Part shown: positions 1 to 10,986 of the stretch, one piece after another
Layout: every line of letters begins with the position of its first letter
Position numbering within the stretch: the first letter of the stretch is position 1
NCBI RefSeq assembly: GCF_002272135.1
Contig: NZ_NPBF01000025.1
Location: 186,001 to 250,000 of the forward strand
Length of the DNA: 64,000 nt
Reading direction: 5' to 3'
DNA from: Virgibacillus sp. 7505
GTDB lineage: Bacteria; Bacillota; Bacilli; Bacillales; Amphibacillaceae
Notes under the pieces: model-generated
Databases searched by the model: none
Told to the model about the DNA's origin: nothing
The model's input: only the letters and a program-made list of their open reading frames with translations
Translations under genes and position numbers: made by a program

Positions 1-164
1 TAGCTACAGTAGCAATCGGAAAAGCAGGAGCTAAAAATGCCGGTATCCTGGCGGCCCAAATCCTCGGCACTCATAACAAACAAATTGCTGAGCGCCTGAC
101 TGCTTATCAGCAAGGTATGAAGAAACAAGTAGCAGAAATGAGGGATCAGCTTGCGACCAAATAA
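1..164 (+). CDS. purE: 5-(carboxyamino)imidazole ribonucleotide mutase PurE, 3' end only
   Basis: Only the last 53 codons are present; the first complete codon is at base 3 and the stop is TAA at 162-164. The segment reads ATVAIGKAGAKNAGILAAQ and then a charged helix, which matches the C-terminal end of PurE of class I. PurE moves the carboxylate of N5-CAIR to give CAIR, acting just after PurK in the pathway. It is the first gene seen of the purine operon, and the downstream purK start lies inside its last codons, so the two are translationally coupled. The operon promoter and any purine riboswitch must lie to the left, outside the window. Confidence 0.93.
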   Translation, partial: ATVAIGKAGAKNAGILAAQILGTHNKQIAERLTAYQQGMKKQVAEMRDQLATK

Positions 165-1278
165 TATCATCACTATCGGTATCCTTGGGGGCGGGCAGCT
201 CGGCCGCATGATGGCGACAGCCGCAAAGCATATGGGATATCGAATCATTGTCCTCGACCCGGCGCATGATTGTCCAGCTGCACAGGTAGCGGACTTGCAT
301 ATCGAAGCACCCTATGATGATAGAGACGCTATCCGAAAACTAGAGAGCTTAAGCGATGTTGTCACCTATGAATTCGAAAATGTCGATTTGGATGCAGCTA
401 AACTGCTGGAGGAAAAGGGAAAGCTCCCGCAAGGTTCCCTTCTATTGGAAATCAGTCGAGATAGAGCAAATGAAAAGAATCTGATGAAAGAACTGGATCT
501 TCCAGTAGCGCCTTTTACGATAGTGACAGACGAGAAGGAATTGCTGACAGCGGTTAGGGAAATCGGTTTTCCATCGGTCGTAAAAACGTGCCGAGGCGGA
601 TACGATGGCAAAGGACAGCTAAAACTGGAATCTAAGGAAGACCTGCAAGAAGCTGCTGCATTCGTTCGGCAGAATGGACGCTGCATTGTAGAATCATGGC
701 TAACATTCGATAAGGAGATATCGATTGTACTGACAAGAGGCCAGGATGGAGAGATAACGTATTTCCCGGCAGCAGAAAATGAACACCGAGATCACATCCT
801 TTATCGGACTATCGCACCTGCCAGCATTACGAACGAGGTAGCCGAGCAAGCACGTAACGCTGCTGGCAAGCTGGCGGAAGCAGCCGGAGTTGTCGGTACC
901 TTTACCGTCGAGATGTTCGTCTCGGGTAATGAGCTTTATATGAATGAAGTGGCGCCGCGACCGCATAATTCCGGTCATTATACAATTGAAGCTTGTACGG
1001 TATCGCAATTCGAGCAGCATATCCGAGCAGTATGTGGTTTGCCGCTTTTGCCGGTCCATTTTATCGGGGCCGCCGTTATGATAAATTTATTAGGAGAAGA
1101 GCTGGACCAGTATTGGCAGCAGCCTGACAGACCACTAGCCCATATCCATGACTACGGCAAGCAAGAAGCAAAGCCAAAACGGAAAATGGGGCATTTCACA
1201 ATGGTTGGGACGTCACGTAAGACCCTGCTGGATGAAAGCGACGCTTTTACACGATCACTAGGAGGAAACAAAGCATGA
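151..1278 (+). CDS. purK: N5-carboxyaminoimidazole ribonucleotide synthase PurK
   Basis: 375 residues, the usual PurK length. An ATP-grasp enzyme that makes N5-CAIR from AIR, bicarbonate and ATP. The N-terminus carries the dinucleotide-fold-like [12 protein letters not shown] (about residues 10-21), and the ATP-grasp core includes the stretch around [14 protein letters not shown] and a late metal-binding [13 protein letters not shown] chose the TTG at 151 because it precedes the conserved glycine motif by nine residues, as in Bacillus subtilis, and an AGGG stretch lies before it at 141-144. It overlaps the end of purE by 14 bases and overlaps purB by 4 bases (ATGA). Confidence 0.95.
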   Translation: MRPNNIITIGILGGGQLGRMMATAAKHMGYRIIVLDPAHDCPAAQVADLHIEAPYDDRDAIRKLESLSDVVTYEFENVDLDAAKLLEEKGKLPQGSLLLEISRDRANEKNLMKELDLPVAPFTIVTDEKELLTAVREIGFPSVVKTCRGGYDGKGQLKLESKEDLQEAAAFVRQNGRCIVESWLTFDKEISIVLTRGQDGEITYFPAAENEHRDHILYRTIAPASITNEVAEQARNAAGKLAEAAGVVGTFTVEMFVSGNELYMNEVAPRPHNSGHYTIEACTVSQFEQHIRAVCGLPLLPVHFIGAAVMINLLGEELDQYWQQPDRPLAHIHDYGKQEAKPKRKMGHFTMVGTSRKTLLDESDAFTRSLGGNKA

Positions 1279-2570
1279 TTGAACGTTATACAAGAGAAGA
1301 AATGGGTAGCATCTGGACGGATGAAAACAAATATAAGGCTTGGCTTGAGGTTGAGATCTTAGCATGCGAAGCGTGGAGTGACCTAGGCATCATCCCTGAA
1401 GCCGATGTAAAAGCATTGCGCGAAAATGCATCCTTTGATATCAATCGCATTTTGGAAATCGAGCAGGAAACACGTCATGATGTGGTTGCCTTCACTCGCG
1501 CTGTATCCGAAACATTGGGCGAAGAGCGGAAATGGGTGCATTACGGCCTGACATCCACGGATGTAGTAGATACTGCTTTATCGTATCTTTTGCTGCAGGC
1601 CAACCAAATCATCCGTAAAGGCATCGTCAATTTCATCGAGATCTTGGAAGCTAAAGCGAAGGAACATAAGCATACTGTCATGATGGGACGTACACATGGC
1701 GTGCACGCCGAGCCAACGACTTTCGGTTTGAAAATGGCGTTATGGTATGAAGAAATGAAACGTAATCTGGAGCGTTTTGACGCTGCAGCTGACACGATTC
1801 AATATGGCAAGCTTTCGGGTGCGGTCGGTACATATGCGAATATCGATCCGTATGTGGAGAAATACGTTACGAAGAAGCTAGGCTTGAAGCCGGCACCAGT
1901 ATCCACGCAAACATTGCAGCGTGACCGACATGCACAATATGTGGGCACTCTGGCATTGATCGCAACTAGCATCGAGAAATTCGCGACTGAAATCCGCGGG
2001 CTTCAGAAAACTGAAACGCGTGAAGTGGAAGAGTTCTTCGCCAAAGGTCAAAAAGGTTCTTCTGCAATGCCGCATAAACGTAATCCAATCGGATCTGAGA
2101 ACATGGTCGGTATGTCACGCCTGATCCGCGGTCACATGGTCACAGCCTACGAAAACGTTGCTCTTTGGCATGAACGCGATATCTCCCATTCATCTGCAGA
2201 GCGTGTCATCCTGCCGGATGCGACAATCGCGCTTGATTATATGCTGAGCCGCTTCTCCAATATCGTGAAGAATTTAACGGTCTTCCCTGAAAACATGAAG
2301 CGTAACATCGATCGGACCTACGGCGTTATTTTCTCCCAGCGTGTATTGCTTGCACTTATTGATAAAGGCATGAGCCGTGAACAAGCGTACGATATCGTTC
2401 AGCCGAAAGCGATGGAAGCGTGGGAGACAGAAACACAATTCAAACAGCTCATCGAAGCAACAACCGAAATCTCTGCCTTCCTTAGCCAGGAAGAAATTGA
2501 TGACTGCTTCGACTATACGTACCACTTGAAAAATGTAGATCAGATTTTCCATAAGATCGGATTAGAATAA
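1275..2570 (+). CDS. purB: Adenylosuccinate lyase
   Basis: 431 residues, full length for a short bacterial PurB. It releases fumarate from SAICAR and from adenylosuccinate, so it serves both the IMP pathway and AMP synthesis. The fumarase/aspartase-superfamily signature [11 protein letters not shown] begins near residue 261 and holds the catalytic serine loop; [12 protein letters not shown] near residue 140 is the second conserved block. GGAGG lies 9 bases before the ATG, and the start overlaps the purK stop by 4 bases. Fumarate from this step is a substrate of the fumarase encoded at 54.2 kb. Confidence 0.97.
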   Translation: MIERYTREEMGSIWTDENKYKAWLEVEILACEAWSDLGIIPEADVKALRENASFDINRILEIEQETRHDVVAFTRAVSETLGEERKWVHYGLTSTDVVDTALSYLLLQANQIIRKGIVNFIEILEAKAKEHKHTVMMGRTHGVHAEPTTFGLKMALWYEEMKRNLERFDAAADTIQYGKLSGAVGTYANIDPYVEKYVTKKLGLKPAPVSTQTLQRDRHAQYVGTLALIATSIEKFATEIRGLQKTETREVEEFFAKGQKGSSAMPHKRNPIGSENMVGMSRLIRGHMVTAYENVALWHERDISHSSAERVILPDATIALDYMLSRFSNIVKNLTVFPENMKRNIDRTYGVIFSQRVLLALIDKGMSREQAYDIVQPKAMEAWETETQFKQLIEATTEISAFLSQEEIDDCFDYTYHLKNVDQIFHKIGLE

Positions 2571-2595
2571 TACTTTGACAAACGGGGTGGAGAAT

Positions 2596-3309
2596 GTGAG
2601 AGGGAAATTGCTGTACGAAGGAAAAGCCAAGCAAGTGTTTCAATCAGCCGAAAATGAGCAAGAGCTCGTGCTGTCTTATAAAAATGATGCAACAGCATTC
2701 AATGGCAAGAAGAAAGCAAGCTTTGAAGGAAAAGGCCGCTACAACAATCTTATCTCGACCCATATTTTTGAATACTTGCAGAAGCAGGGCATATCATCGC
2801 ATTTCATCAAGCCGCTCAGCGAGACAGAGCAGCTTGTGAAAAAGACGACGATCGTACCGCTCGAAGTAGTCGTTCGGAATGTTGCAGCAGGAAGCATTAC
2901 GAGAAGGCTTGGTATTCCGGAGAAGACCGTTTTCCAACCCGTTTTGACAGAGCTTTACTATAAGGATGATAGTTTGGATGATCCGATCATCAATGATGCA
3001 CATGCATTACTGCTGACGGATGTGAATGAAGAAGAACTTGCTTATATTAAGCAAGCAGCATTGGAGGTCAACCAGCATCTGCAGACGTTCTTTGACCGAG
3101 TAGGTCTGCAGCTGGTCGATTTCAAACTGGAATTCGGCCGTGACCAAGACGGCTCCATTCTTCTCTCTGATGAAATTTCCCCGGATACATGCCGGCTTTG
3201 GGACAAGGAGAATGGCGGCAAGATGGACAAGGATGTATTCCGTGAAGACCTTGGTAGCTTGATCGACGTATATGATGCAATTCTAAATCGACTGGAGGCA
3301 GCAAAATGA
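2596..3309 (+). CDS. purC: Phosphoribosylaminoimidazole-succinocarboxamide synthase (SAICAR synthetase)
   Basis: SAICAR synthetase joins CAIR and aspartate with ATP. Motifs seen are LLYEGKAKQVF at the N-terminus, PLEVVVRNVAAGS in the middle and DEISPDTCRLWD near the end, all typical of PurC. The frame is open back to a TTG at 2575, but the only ribosome site is GGGGTGGAG at 2584-2592. That favours the GTG at 2596, giving 237 residues starting MRGKLLYEGK, close to B. subtilis PurC. The start choice is my inference. The gene overlaps purS by 4 bases. Confidence 0.94.
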   Translation: MRGKLLYEGKAKQVFQSAENEQELVLSYKNDATAFNGKKKASFEGKGRYNNLISTHIFEYLQKQGISSHFIKPLSETEQLVKKTTIVPLEVVVRNVAAGSITRRLGIPEKTVFQPVLTELYYKDDSLDDPIINDAHALLLTDVNEEELAYIKQAALEVNQHLQTFFDRVGLQLVDFKLEFGRDQDGSILLSDEISPDTCRLWDKENGGKMDKDVFREDLGSLIDVYDAILNRLEAAK

Positions 3310-3557
3310 AAAAGGTAAAAATCTTTATCACGCTGAAAGAAGGGGTTTTGGACCCGCAAGGTAAGGCTGTACAGGAAGCATTGCAGGCAAATGGATTCCC
3401 GGATGTAGCAGATACTCGTGTCGGAAAGTACATCGAAATGACACTGCCGGATGAAGCGGATGTAGCACTGGAAGTACAGCGTATGTGTGATAAGCTGCTA
3501 GCCAATCCTGTCATGGAAGAATACAGCTATACAGTCGAGGAGGGTATACACTCGTGA
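3306..3557 (+). CDS. purS: Phosphoribosylformylglycinamidine synthase subunit PurS
   Basis: 83 residues, the normal size of PurS, the small structural subunit that links the glutaminase PurQ to the synthase PurL in Gram-positive bacteria. The opening [22 protein letters not shown] is replaced here only slightly from the family pattern (strand, then KxGVLDPQG). It sits between purC and purQ, overlapping each by 4 bases, which fits a fixed 1:1:n complex being made by coupled translation. GGAGG lies at 3294-3298, before the ATG. Confidence 0.95.
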   Translation: MKKVKIFITLKEGVLDPQGKAVQEALQANGFPDVADTRVGKYIEMTLPDEADVALEVQRMCDKLLANPVMEEYSYTVEEGIHS

Positions 3558-4237
3558 AATTTGCTGTCATCGTCTTTCCAGGCTCCAACTGTGACCGGGA
3601 TATGTACCATGCGGTCAAAGACGGTTTAGGAGAAGAAGCGGATCTAGTATGGTATGAAAATGCGAATCTGACAGACTATGATGCTATCTTGCTTCCGGGC
3701 GGATTCAGCTACGGTGATTATCTTCGCTCCGGAGCCATCGCATCTGTGTCCGATGTGCTGAACCAAATAAAGCAAAAGGCAGAAGCAGGCACGCCCGTCC
3801 TTGGTGTGTGCAATGGCTTCCAGATCTTATTGGAAACAGGCTTGCTGCCGGGTGCAATGCTGCGGAATGAAAAGCTGAAGTTCATGTGTCATTACGAAAC
3901 CCTTGTTGTCGAAAGAGCCGATACGATGTTCACAAGCGGCTATGAAAAAGGCGAGCTAATTCAAATTCCGATTGCCCATGGTGAAGGAAATTACTATTGT
4001 GACGATAGAACACTGGAAGAGTTGAAGCAAAATAATCAGATTGTTTTTACTTACAAGAACAATCCGAATGGTTCTCGGGCTGATATCGCCGGAATCGTCA
4101 ATAAAGCAGGTAATGTGCTAGGCATGATGCCTCACCCGGAACGAGCTGTCGAGGATCTGCTCGGTTCAAGCGATGGACTTGCAATGTTCCAATCCGTACT
4201 ACAACACTGGAGGGAAATGTATGTTACAACAAGCTGA
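3554..4237 (+). CDS. purQ: Phosphoribosylformylglycinamidine synthase subunit PurQ (glutaminase)
   Basis: 227 residues. A class I glutamine amidotransferase that hydrolyses glutamine and channels ammonia to PurL. The nucleophile is Cys86 in LGVCNGFQ and the partner residues are His194 and Glu196 in [10 protein letters not shown]. The N-terminal [12 protein letters not shown] is typical of PurQ. Start is GTG at 3554, preceded by GAGGAGGG at 3537-3544 inside the end of purS and overlapping the purS stop by 4 bases. The 3' end overlaps purL by 17 bases. Confidence 0.96.
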   Translation: MKFAVIVFPGSNCDRDMYHAVKDGLGEEADLVWYENANLTDYDAILLPGGFSYGDYLRSGAIASVSDVLNQIKQKAEAGTPVLGVCNGFQILLETGLLPGAMLRNEKLKFMCHYETLVVERADTMFTSGYEKGELIQIPIAHGEGNYYCDDRTLEELKQNNQIVFTYKNNPNGSRADIAGIVNKAGNVLGMMPHPERAVEDLLGSSDGLAMFQSVLQHWREMYVTTS

Positions 4238-6443
4238 AATCAGTCCGGAAAAAATCGAACAGGATCGTTTGTACCGAGATATGGGATTGACAGATGAGGA
4301 ATTCCAATCTGTAAAGAATATCCTTGGCAGACAGCCGAATTTCACAGAGACAGGCATTTTCTCCGTTATGTGGTCCGAGCATTGCAGCTACAAAACATCC
4401 AAGCCGCTATTGCGCAAATTCCCAACGGAAGGACCGCATGTCCTGCAAGGACCAGGTGAAGGTGCCGGAATTGTCGATATCGGTGATGACAAAGCGGTTG
4501 TATTTAAAATCGAAAGTCATAACCACCCATCTGCTGTCGAGCCTTACCAAGGCGCAGCGACCGGAGTTGGCGGTATCATTCGTGACGTATTCTCGATGGG
4601 AGCCCGGCCAATTGCACTACTGAATAGCTTGCGTTTCGGTAACCTGACGACACCGCGTGTTAAATATTTGCTTGAGGAAGTTGTCCACGGCATTGCTGGC
4701 TACGGTAACTGTGTCGGTGTACCGACTGTTGGCGGAGAAATTCAGTTTGATGCTAGCTACGAAGGCAACCCGCTCGTCAATGCAATGTGTGTCGGTTTGA
4801 TCGACCAAAAGGATATCCAAAAAGGGATTGCTGCTGGTGTTGGTAATACAGTTATTTACGCAGGTGCTCCAACTGGACGTGATGGTATCCATGGTGCAAC
4901 GTTTGCATCAGAAGACTTGAGCGAAGAATCTGAATCAAAACGTCCTTCTGTTCAGGTAGGTGATCCATTCATGGAAAAACTTTTGATCGAAGCTTGCTTG
5001 GAAGTGATCCAGCATGAAGCACTTGTAGGTATCCAGGATATGGGCGCAGCTGGTTTGACATCAAGTGCAAGTGAAATGGCGAGTAAAGCTGGTATGGGTA
5101 TGGAAATGAACCTTGATCTTGTACCGCAGCGCGAACAGCACATGACGCCATATGAATTGATGCTGTCTGAATCCCAGGAGCGCATGCTGCTTGTCGTGAA
5201 GAAAGGCCAAGAGCAGGGCATCATCGAAGTATTCGAAAAATACGGACTACAAGCGGTTGCTGTAGGTACTGTAACGGATGACAAACAGTTCCGTCTTTTG
5301 CATCATGGTGAAGTTGCAGCAGAGATTCCGGTAGATAGTTTGGCTGAGGATGCACCAGTTTATTACAAAGAATCAAAGGTACCTGACTATTACACAGAAT
5401 TCCAGTCTATCGATTATAAGCCAGTTGTCATGAATCATGCAGCGACGCTGAAGCAGCTTTTGCAGCAGCCGACGATTGCCAGCAAAGAATGGGTTTATGA
5501 TCAATATGATTCCATGGTTGGTGCAAGTACGGTCGTCGCACCTGGAAGTGATGCGGCAATCGTGCGCGTACGCGGAACAGAGAAAGCAATTGCAATGACG
5601 ACAGATTGTAATTCCCGCTATATTTATCTGGATCCAGAAACTGGCGGCAAGATTGCTGTGGCAGAAGCAGCTCGTAATATCATCAGTTCAGGTGCGAAGC
5701 CGCTTGCGCTGACAGATGGCTTGAATTTTGGAAACCCGGATAAACCAGAGAACTTCTGGCAAATGGAAAAAAGCGTTGATGGTATGAGCGCTGCATGTTT
5801 AGCATTGGGAACGCCAGTTATCAGCGGTAACGTATCGCTTTATAACGAGTCGAATCAGCAAGCAATTTTCCCGACACCTATCGTCGGAATGGTCGGCTTG
5901 GTAGAGAACCTGGCGCATGTAACGACAAGCCAGTTCAAGCAAGCTGGTGATGCTATCTATCTACTAGGTGAAACGAAGGCTGAATTCGGCGGAAGCGAGC
6001 TGCAGAATGTACTGGAAGGACGTTATTACGGTAAAGCACCTGCTATTGATCTAGATGTGGAAGCGAGCAACCAGCAAGCAGTACTAGCTAGCATTCAGCG
6101 AGGATTCATAGCATCTGCACATGATCTCGCAGAAGGCGGTCTTGCTGTTGCATTGGCAGAAAGTCTATTCGGTACAGAGCTTGGTGCTAAGGTAACAATC
6201 GACGGTGATATGACGGCAGCGCTTTTCAGTGAATCACAGTCACGCTTCCTTTTGACGGTTTCTCCAGAAAACCAGGCAGCTTTCGAACAGGCAGTGCCAG
6301 GAGCAAAGCAAATTGGTTTGGTAACAGAAGAAGCAGAGCTTGTAATTGAACAAGATGGACGATCCATCATCTCAGAAGCAGTACCGACACTCGAGGCACT
6401 TTGGAAAGGAGCTATTCCATGCTTGCTGAAATCAAAGGCTTGA
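4221..6443 (+). CDS. purL: Phosphoribosylformylglycinamidine synthase subunit PurL
   Basis: 740 residues, the length of the small (Gram-positive) PurL that works with PurS and PurQ to turn FGAR into FGAM. Two AIR-synthase-type halves are visible. The first carries [11 protein letters not shown], the nucleotide-binding [21 protein letters not shown] and later [13 protein letters not shown]; the second carries TTDCNSRY and [16 protein letters not shown]. An in-frame ATG exists at 4173, but TGGAGGG at 4208-4214 sits 6 bases before the ATG at 4221, giving MLQQAEI, so I use that. The gene overlaps purQ by 17 bases and purF by 25 bases. Confidence 0.96.
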   Translation: MLQQAEISPEKIEQDRLYRDMGLTDEEFQSVKNILGRQPNFTETGIFSVMWSEHCSYKTSKPLLRKFPTEGPHVLQGPGEGAGIVDIGDDKAVVFKIESHNHPSAVEPYQGAATGVGGIIRDVFSMGARPIALLNSLRFGNLTTPRVKYLLEEVVHGIAGYGNCVGVPTVGGEIQFDASYEGNPLVNAMCVGLIDQKDIQKGIAAGVGNTVIYAGAPTGRDGIHGATFASEDLSEESESKRPSVQVGDPFMEKLLIEACLEVIQHEALVGIQDMGAAGLTSSASEMASKAGMGMEMNLDLVPQREQHMTPYELMLSESQERMLLVVKKGQEQGIIEVFEKYGLQAVAVGTVTDDKQFRLLHHGEVAAEIPVDSLAEDAPVYYKESKVPDYYTEFQSIDYKPVVMNHAATLKQLLQQPTIASKEWVYDQYDSMVGASTVVAPGSDAAIVRVRGTEKAIAMTTDCNSRYIYLDPETGGKIAVAEAARNIISSGAKPLALTDGLNFGNPDKPENFWQMEKSVDGMSAACLALGTPVISGNVSLYNESNQQAIFPTPIVGMVGLVENLAHVTTSQFKQAGDAIYLLGETKAEFGGSELQNVLEGRYYGKAPAIDLDVEASNQQAVLASIQRGFIASAHDLAEGGLAVALAESLFGTELGAKVTIDGDMTAALFSESQSRFLLTVSPENQAAFEQAVPGAKQIGLVTEEAELVIEQDGRSIISEAVPTLEALWKGAIPCLLKSKA

Positions 6444-7831
6444 ATGAGGAATGCGGCGTCTTTGCGATATGGGGACATGAGAAAGCAGCAGAAGTGACGT
6501 ACTACGGCCTTCATGCCTTGCAGCATCGCGGGCAGGAGGGAGCCGGTATCGTCACGACTGACCGGGAAAACCTTCATTTGCACAAAGGAATCGGCCTGAT
6601 CAATGAGGTATTCTCCGAAGGACAGTTCAACAAGCTGAACGGCAATGCAGCAATCGGCCATGTCCGCTATGCCACTGCTGGCGGCGGAGGCTATGAAAAC
6701 GTACAGCCGTTGCTGTTCCGCTCCCAGAAAGATAGCCTGGCAATCGCACACAACGGAAACCTCGTTAACGCATATGGACTGAAGCAGCAGCTGGAAGCAC
6801 AGGGCAGCATTTTACAGACTTCTTCTGATACAGAGGTGATTGCCCATCTGATCAAGCGCAGCGGTCAGATAGAACTGGAAGAGGCAATCAAGTCGGCTCT
6901 CAGTATGGTCAAAGGTGCTTACAGCCTTACAATCCTTACTGAAACACAGCTGTTCGTAGCTGTCGATCCGAAGGGATTGCGTCCGTTGTCACTTGGCCGC
7001 CTTGGTGATGCATGGGTAGTTTCCTCTGAAACATGTGCATTTGATGTTACAGGAGCGGAATATGTACGTGAAGTGGAGCCAGGTGAATTGATAACAATCA
7101 GTGATGCTGGTCTTCATACGCAGCGTTTTTCTTCCACTCTTGAAAGATCGCTTTGTTCCATGGAGTATGTCTACTTCTCTCGCCCGGATTCCAATTTGAA
7201 TGGCCAGAACGTGCATGCTTCCCGTAAAAAGATGGGGAAAGTGCTCTCGCAGGAAGCCCCGATTGAAGCGGATGTTGTAACAGGTGTTCCTGATTCAAGT
7301 ATTTCAGCGGCTATCGGATTTTCAGAGGCTTCTGGCATTCCATATGAGCTTGGCTTGATCAAGAATCGCTATGTTGGCCGTACCTTCATCCAGCCTTCCC
7401 AGGAACTTCGTGAACAGGGTGTAAAAATGAAGTTATCGGCTGTACGCGGTATTGTCGAAGGAAAACGCGTCGTCATGGTTGATGACTCAATCGTGCGCGG
7501 AACGACAAGCAAACGGATTGTCCGGATGCTGAAGGAAGCTGGTGCAACCGAAGTGCATGTGCGTATCGCTTCTCCTCCGATTCAAAATCCATGCTTTTAC
7601 GGTATTGATACGTCGACGACATCAGAGCTGATTGCGGCTAATCACAGCATTGAAGAGATGCGTGAGTTGATCGAAGCAGATTCATTATCTTTCCTATCAG
7701 TCGAGGGTCTGGAAGATTGCATCGTTGGTGACAACGATACGATGACACATGGTATTTGCAAGGCATGCTTTACAGGAAACTATCCAACTGAAATCTACCC
7801 GGATACCGTACTTCCGGCGTACAAATGTTAG
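6419..7831 (+). CDS. purF: Amidophosphoribosyltransferase (glutamine PRPP amidotransferase)
   Basis: 470 residues. Catalyses the committed step, PRPP plus glutamine to phosphoribosylamine. [15 protein letters not shown] matches the B. subtilis enzyme: an 11-residue propeptide is normally removed so that a Cys becomes residue 1 of the Ntn glutaminase. The PRPP loop [14 protein letters not shown] is present. The cysteines that bind the iron-sulfur cluster in B. subtilis are conserved (Cys in SLCSMEY, in NPCFYG, and the pair CKAC near the C-terminus), which suggests the same oxygen-sensitive cluster. Start ATG 6419 has AAAGGA at 6405-6410; upstream in-frame codons give a non-homologous extension. 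Confidence 0.96.
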   Translation: MLAEIKGLNEECGVFAIWGHEKAAEVTYYGLHALQHRGQEGAGIVTTDRENLHLHKGIGLINEVFSEGQFNKLNGNAAIGHVRYATAGGGGYENVQPLLFRSQKDSLAIAHNGNLVNAYGLKQQLEAQGSILQTSSDTEVIAHLIKRSGQIELEEAIKSALSMVKGAYSLTILTETQLFVAVDPKGLRPLSLGRLGDAWVVSSETCAFDVTGAEYVREVEPGELITISDAGLHTQRFSSTLERSLCSMEYVYFSRPDSNLNGQNVHASRKKMGKVLSQEAPIEADVVTGVPDSSISAAIGFSEASGIPYELGLIKNRYVGRTFIQPSQELREQGVKMKLSAVRGIVEGKRVVMVDDSIVRGTTSKRIVRMLKEAGATEVHVRIASPPIQNPCFYGIDTSTTSELIAANHSIEEMRELIEADSLSFLSVEGLEDCIVGDNDTMTHGICKACFTGNYPTEIYPDTVLPAYKC

Positions 7832-7841
7832 GAGGGCAAGC

Positions 7842-8867
7842 ATGAGCGAACTTTACAAGCAAGCCGGCGTGGATGTCGAAGCAGGCTATCGCGCAGTAGA
7901 CTTAATGAAGAAACATATCAATCGTACGAACCGACCGGAAGTGATCGGGGGTGTCGGTGCGTTTGCAGGACTGTTTGACTTGTCGTCTTTCTCCTATAAA
8001 GAACCGGTACTTGTTTCCGGAACAGATGGAGTTGGTACGAAGCTGAAGCTGGCTTTTGATATGGATCAGCATGATACGGTAGGAATCGACCTTGTCGCTA
8101 TGTGTGTGAATGACATCATCGCTCAAGGTGCACAAGCGTTGTTTTTCCTTGATTATATTGCCTGCGGCAAAAATGAACCGGAGAAGATCGAACAGATTGT
8201 CAAAGGTATTGCTGATGGCTGTGTTGAAGCAGGTGCTGCATTGATAGGCGGCGAAACAGCTGAAATGCCAGGTATGTATGGAGCAGAAGAATATGACTTG
8301 GCGGGCTTTGTCGTAGGTATTGGGGAAAAGGAGAAGCTGATCAGCGGTGCTGATGTTAAAGCAGGAGATGCGATTATTGGGATTGCTTCCAGTGGTCTGC
8401 ATTCCAACGGCTTCTCTCTAGTGCGCCGTCTGATTGAGCAGCATGGTCTGAGACTGGACGAAGTGTACGCGCCATTTGATCGTCCATTAGGAGAAATCCT
8501 GCTTGAACCGACCAAAATCTATGCAAAAGCAGTACGTGCTGTCCAAGAGAAGATTGATATCCATGGTATCTCTCATATTACTGGCGGCGGCTTCCATGAA
8601 AACCTGCCGCGCGCAGTGCCAGAGGATCTTGGAGTCCGGATACAGACTGGAAGCTGGGAGCTGCCGGCTGTCTATGAATTCCTAATGGAAAAGGCAGAGC
8701 TAGTCTTTGAGGATATGCTCGGTGTTTTCAATACAGGAATCGGTATGGCACTAATTGTCTCTAAAGAAGATGCAGAAGAAACAGTTTCCATTCTGCGGGA
8801 GCTTGGCGAAAGCGCTTGGATCATCGGTGACGTGACGGATAAGACAGGCGTGGAGTTTTCCGCATGA
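7842..8867 (+). CDS. purM: Phosphoribosylformylglycinamidine cyclo-ligase (AIR synthetase)
   Basis: 341 residues. Closes the imidazole ring, FGAM to AIR, with ATP. Conserved blocks seen are [16 protein letters not shown], the metal/ATP loop [18 protein letters not shown] and [11 protein letters not shown]. The start ATG at 7842 follows GGAGGG at 7831-7836, directly after the purF stop, so only 10 bases separate the genes. An open frame extends back into purF but lacks homology and a ribosome site. It overlaps purN by 4 bases. Confidence 0.96.
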   Translation: MSELYKQAGVDVEAGYRAVDLMKKHINRTNRPEVIGGVGAFAGLFDLSSFSYKEPVLVSGTDGVGTKLKLAFDMDQHDTVGIDLVAMCVNDIIAQGAQALFFLDYIACGKNEPEKIEQIVKGIADGCVEAGAALIGGETAEMPGMYGAEEYDLAGFVVGIGEKEKLISGADVKAGDAIIGIASSGLHSNGFSLVRRLIEQHGLRLDEVYAPFDRPLGEILLEPTKIYAKAVRAVQEKIDIHGISHITGGGFHENLPRAVPEDLGVRIQTGSWELPAVYEFLMEKAELVFEDMLGVFNTGIGMALIVSKEDAEETVSILRELGESAWIIGDVTDKTGVEFSA

Positions 8868-9436
8868 TTCCAGCTGCCGTTTTTGCTTCCGGCAGCGGCA
8901 GCAACGCAGAAGCGATTGTGCAGGCTGCCGAATTACCTTGTACAATCCAGCTGCTTGTTTGTGACAAACCGGAAGCACCTGTTATACAAAAAGCAAAAGA
9001 GTGGGAAGCGGAGATTTTTGTCTGCGATCCGAAAGCCTTTAAAGATAAGCAAGCCTATGAACAAGCTATCCTTACTAAGCTGGAGGAAAAACAGATTGAA
9101 TGGATTTTTCTGGCGGGTTACATGCGCTTGATCGGACACACTCTGCTGGAGGCATATCCAGAGCGTATCCTGAACATCCATCCGTCGCTGCTGCCTGCAT
9201 TTGCCGGCAAGGATGCGATCGGACAAGCCTTGGCTGCAGGTGTGAAGGTGAGCGGAGTGACGATTCATTTCGTTGACGCGGGAATGGATACTGGAAATAT
9301 CATTGCCCAAGAAGCAGTTCCGGTCCTGGAAAATGATACACATCAAACCTTGCATCAGCGAATCCAAGCAATTGAGCACCGCCTTTATCCGGAAACGATT
9401 TCGTACATACTCAAAGAACAAGGTAGAAAGGAATGA
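8864..9436 (+). CDS. purN: Phosphoribosylglycinamide formyltransferase (GART)
   Basis: 190 residues. Moves a formyl group from 10-formyltetrahydrofolate to GAR. The N-terminal [14 protein letters not shown] is the phosphate-binding loop. The catalytic block reads LAGYMRLIG, then [15 protein letters not shown] with Asn, His and later the Asp of [13 protein letters not shown]. These are the residues expected of PurN. It begins in the purM stop (ATGA) and its own stop overlaps the purH start by 4 bases. Confidence 0.96.
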   Translation: MIPAAVFASGSGSNAEAIVQAAELPCTIQLLVCDKPEAPVIQKAKEWEAEIFVCDPKAFKDKQAYEQAILTKLEEKQIEWIFLAGYMRLIGHTLLEAYPERILNIHPSLLPAFAGKDAIGQALAAGVKVSGVTIHFVDAGMDTGNIIAQEAVPVLENDTHQTLHQRIQAIEHRLYPETISYILKEQGRKE

Positions 9437-10968
9437 CTGCAATGCCACGTGCGTTAATCAGCGTATCAGATAAAACAGGTATCATCCCATTTGCCAAAGG
9501 ATTGGCAGCATTGGATTATGACATCATTTCGACTGGAGGCACTTTGAAACAGCTTCAAGAAGCAGGCATTCCAGCTGTAGCGGTGTCTGACGTAACGAAA
9601 TTTGATGAGATCATGGACGGACGTGTAAAGACGCTTCATCCAGCCATACACGGCGGTTTGTTAGCTAGAAGAGATGACGAAAGCCATATGCAGCAGCTGA
9701 AGGAGCGCGACATCACGCCAATTGATTTGGTCGTGGTGAATCTCTATCCGTTTAAAAATACGATTGAGAAGCCAGGTGTTACAGAAGCGGATGCCATCGA
9801 AAATATCGACATCGGCGGACCGACCATGCTTCGTTCGGCAGCCAAAAACTTTGCTGGTGTCACTGTCCTAGTTGATCCAGAAGATTACGACATGACATTG
9901 TCTGCATTACAGGAGGGTGAGCTTTCTTATGAAGCGAAACGCCGCTTAGCAGGTAAGGTATTCCGCCATACAGCAAACTATGATGCGATGATAGCGGGTT
10001 ATTTTGCTGAGTTGAATGAAGAGCATGATACGGAAACATTGACACTGACATATGAAAAAGTCCAATCCTTGCGTTATGGGGAAAACCCGCATCAGGCAGC
10101 GGCATTCTACAAGGATCCAATCGTCAAAGGTGCTTCCATCGCAAATGCGAAGCAGCTGCATGGCAAGGAGCTTTCTTATAATAATATCCAGGATGCGAAT
10201 GCAGCACTGGAGATCGTCATGGAGTTCCAAGAGCCTGCTGCTGTTGCAGTCAAGCATATGAACCCTTGCGGTGTCGGTATCGGAGAAACTATTTCGAATG
10301 CTTTCCGAAAAGCATTTGAAGCAGATCCGACATCTATTTTTGGCGGTATTGTTGCTTTGAACGGTGAAGTCGATAAAGATACGGCATTGCAGCTGAAGGA
10401 GATCTTCCTTGAGATTGTCATCGCGCCAAGCTTCACAGAAGAAGCATTGGCTTTATTGACGGAGAAGAAAAACATCCGTTTATTGGAGCTTGCTGCAGAT
10501 AAAATCCGACAACCGAAAAAGGTCGTCAGCGTAAGCGGCGGTCTGCTTGTACAGGATTATGATGCAGGTGCTGTAACAGAAGCGGATCTCACTGTTGCGA
10601 CTGACCGAAAGCCGACAGAAGACGAAATGAAGAATCTTCTCTTCGCCTGGAAAGTTGTGAAGCATGTGAAATCCAATGCCATCGTTGTGGCAAAGGATGA
10701 TCAGACGATCGGTGTCGGGGCAGGACAAATGAATCGGGTTGGAGCTGCTAAAATCGCCTTGGAGCAGGCTGGTGAGAAAGCAGCAGGTGCGGTGCTCGCA
10801 TCGGATGCATTCTTCCCGATGCCGGATACAGTCGAAGCGGCAGTGAAAGCTGGTGTGACAGCTATCATCCAGCCAGGCGGATCAAAACGTGACGAGGATT
10901 CTGTAGCTGTATGCAATGCGCACAATATTGCTATGGTTTACACAGATATGCGCCACTTCAAGCACTAA
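9433..10968 (+). CDS. purH: Bifunctional AICAR formyltransferase / IMP cyclohydrolase
   Basis: 511 residues, normal length. The N-terminal third is the IMP cyclohydrolase (MGS-like fold) with STGGTLKQL and [19 protein letters not shown]. The rest is the AICAR transformylase with [28 protein letters not shown] and a terminal [12 protein letters not shown]...[12 protein letters not shown] block. It performs the last two steps to IMP. The ATG at 9433 overlaps the purN stop; GAAAGGA precedes it. A second in-frame ATG three codons later is also possible and would change little. Confidence 0.96.
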   Translation: MTAMPRALISVSDKTGIIPFAKGLAALDYDIISTGGTLKQLQEAGIPAVAVSDVTKFDEIMDGRVKTLHPAIHGGLLARRDDESHMQQLKERDITPIDLVVVNLYPFKNTIEKPGVTEADAIENIDIGGPTMLRSAAKNFAGVTVLVDPEDYDMTLSALQEGELSYEAKRRLAGKVFRHTANYDAMIAGYFAELNEEHDTETLTLTYEKVQSLRYGENPHQAAAFYKDPIVKGASIANAKQLHGKELSYNNIQDANAALEIVMEFQEPAAVAVKHMNPCGVGIGETISNAFRKAFEADPTSIFGGIVALNGEVDKDTALQLKEIFLEIVIAPSFTEEALALLTEKKNIRLLELAADKIRQPKKVVSVSGGLLVQDYDAGAVTEADLTVATDRKPTEDEMKNLLFAWKVVKHVKSNAIVVAKDDQTIGVGAGQMNRVGAAKIALEQAGEKAAGAVLASDAFFPMPDTVEAAVKAGVTAIIQPGGSKRDEDSVAVCNAHNIAMVYTDMRHFKH

Positions 10969-10986
10969 TTGTCAGGGGGAGACATT

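Noticed and set aside
1-164. Purine riboswitch or pur promoter at the left end
   Set aside because: The window begins inside purE; any leader lies outside it.
6095-6751. Reverse open frame of 218 codons across purL and purF
   Set aside because: Antisense to two certain genes; no domain or ribosome site.
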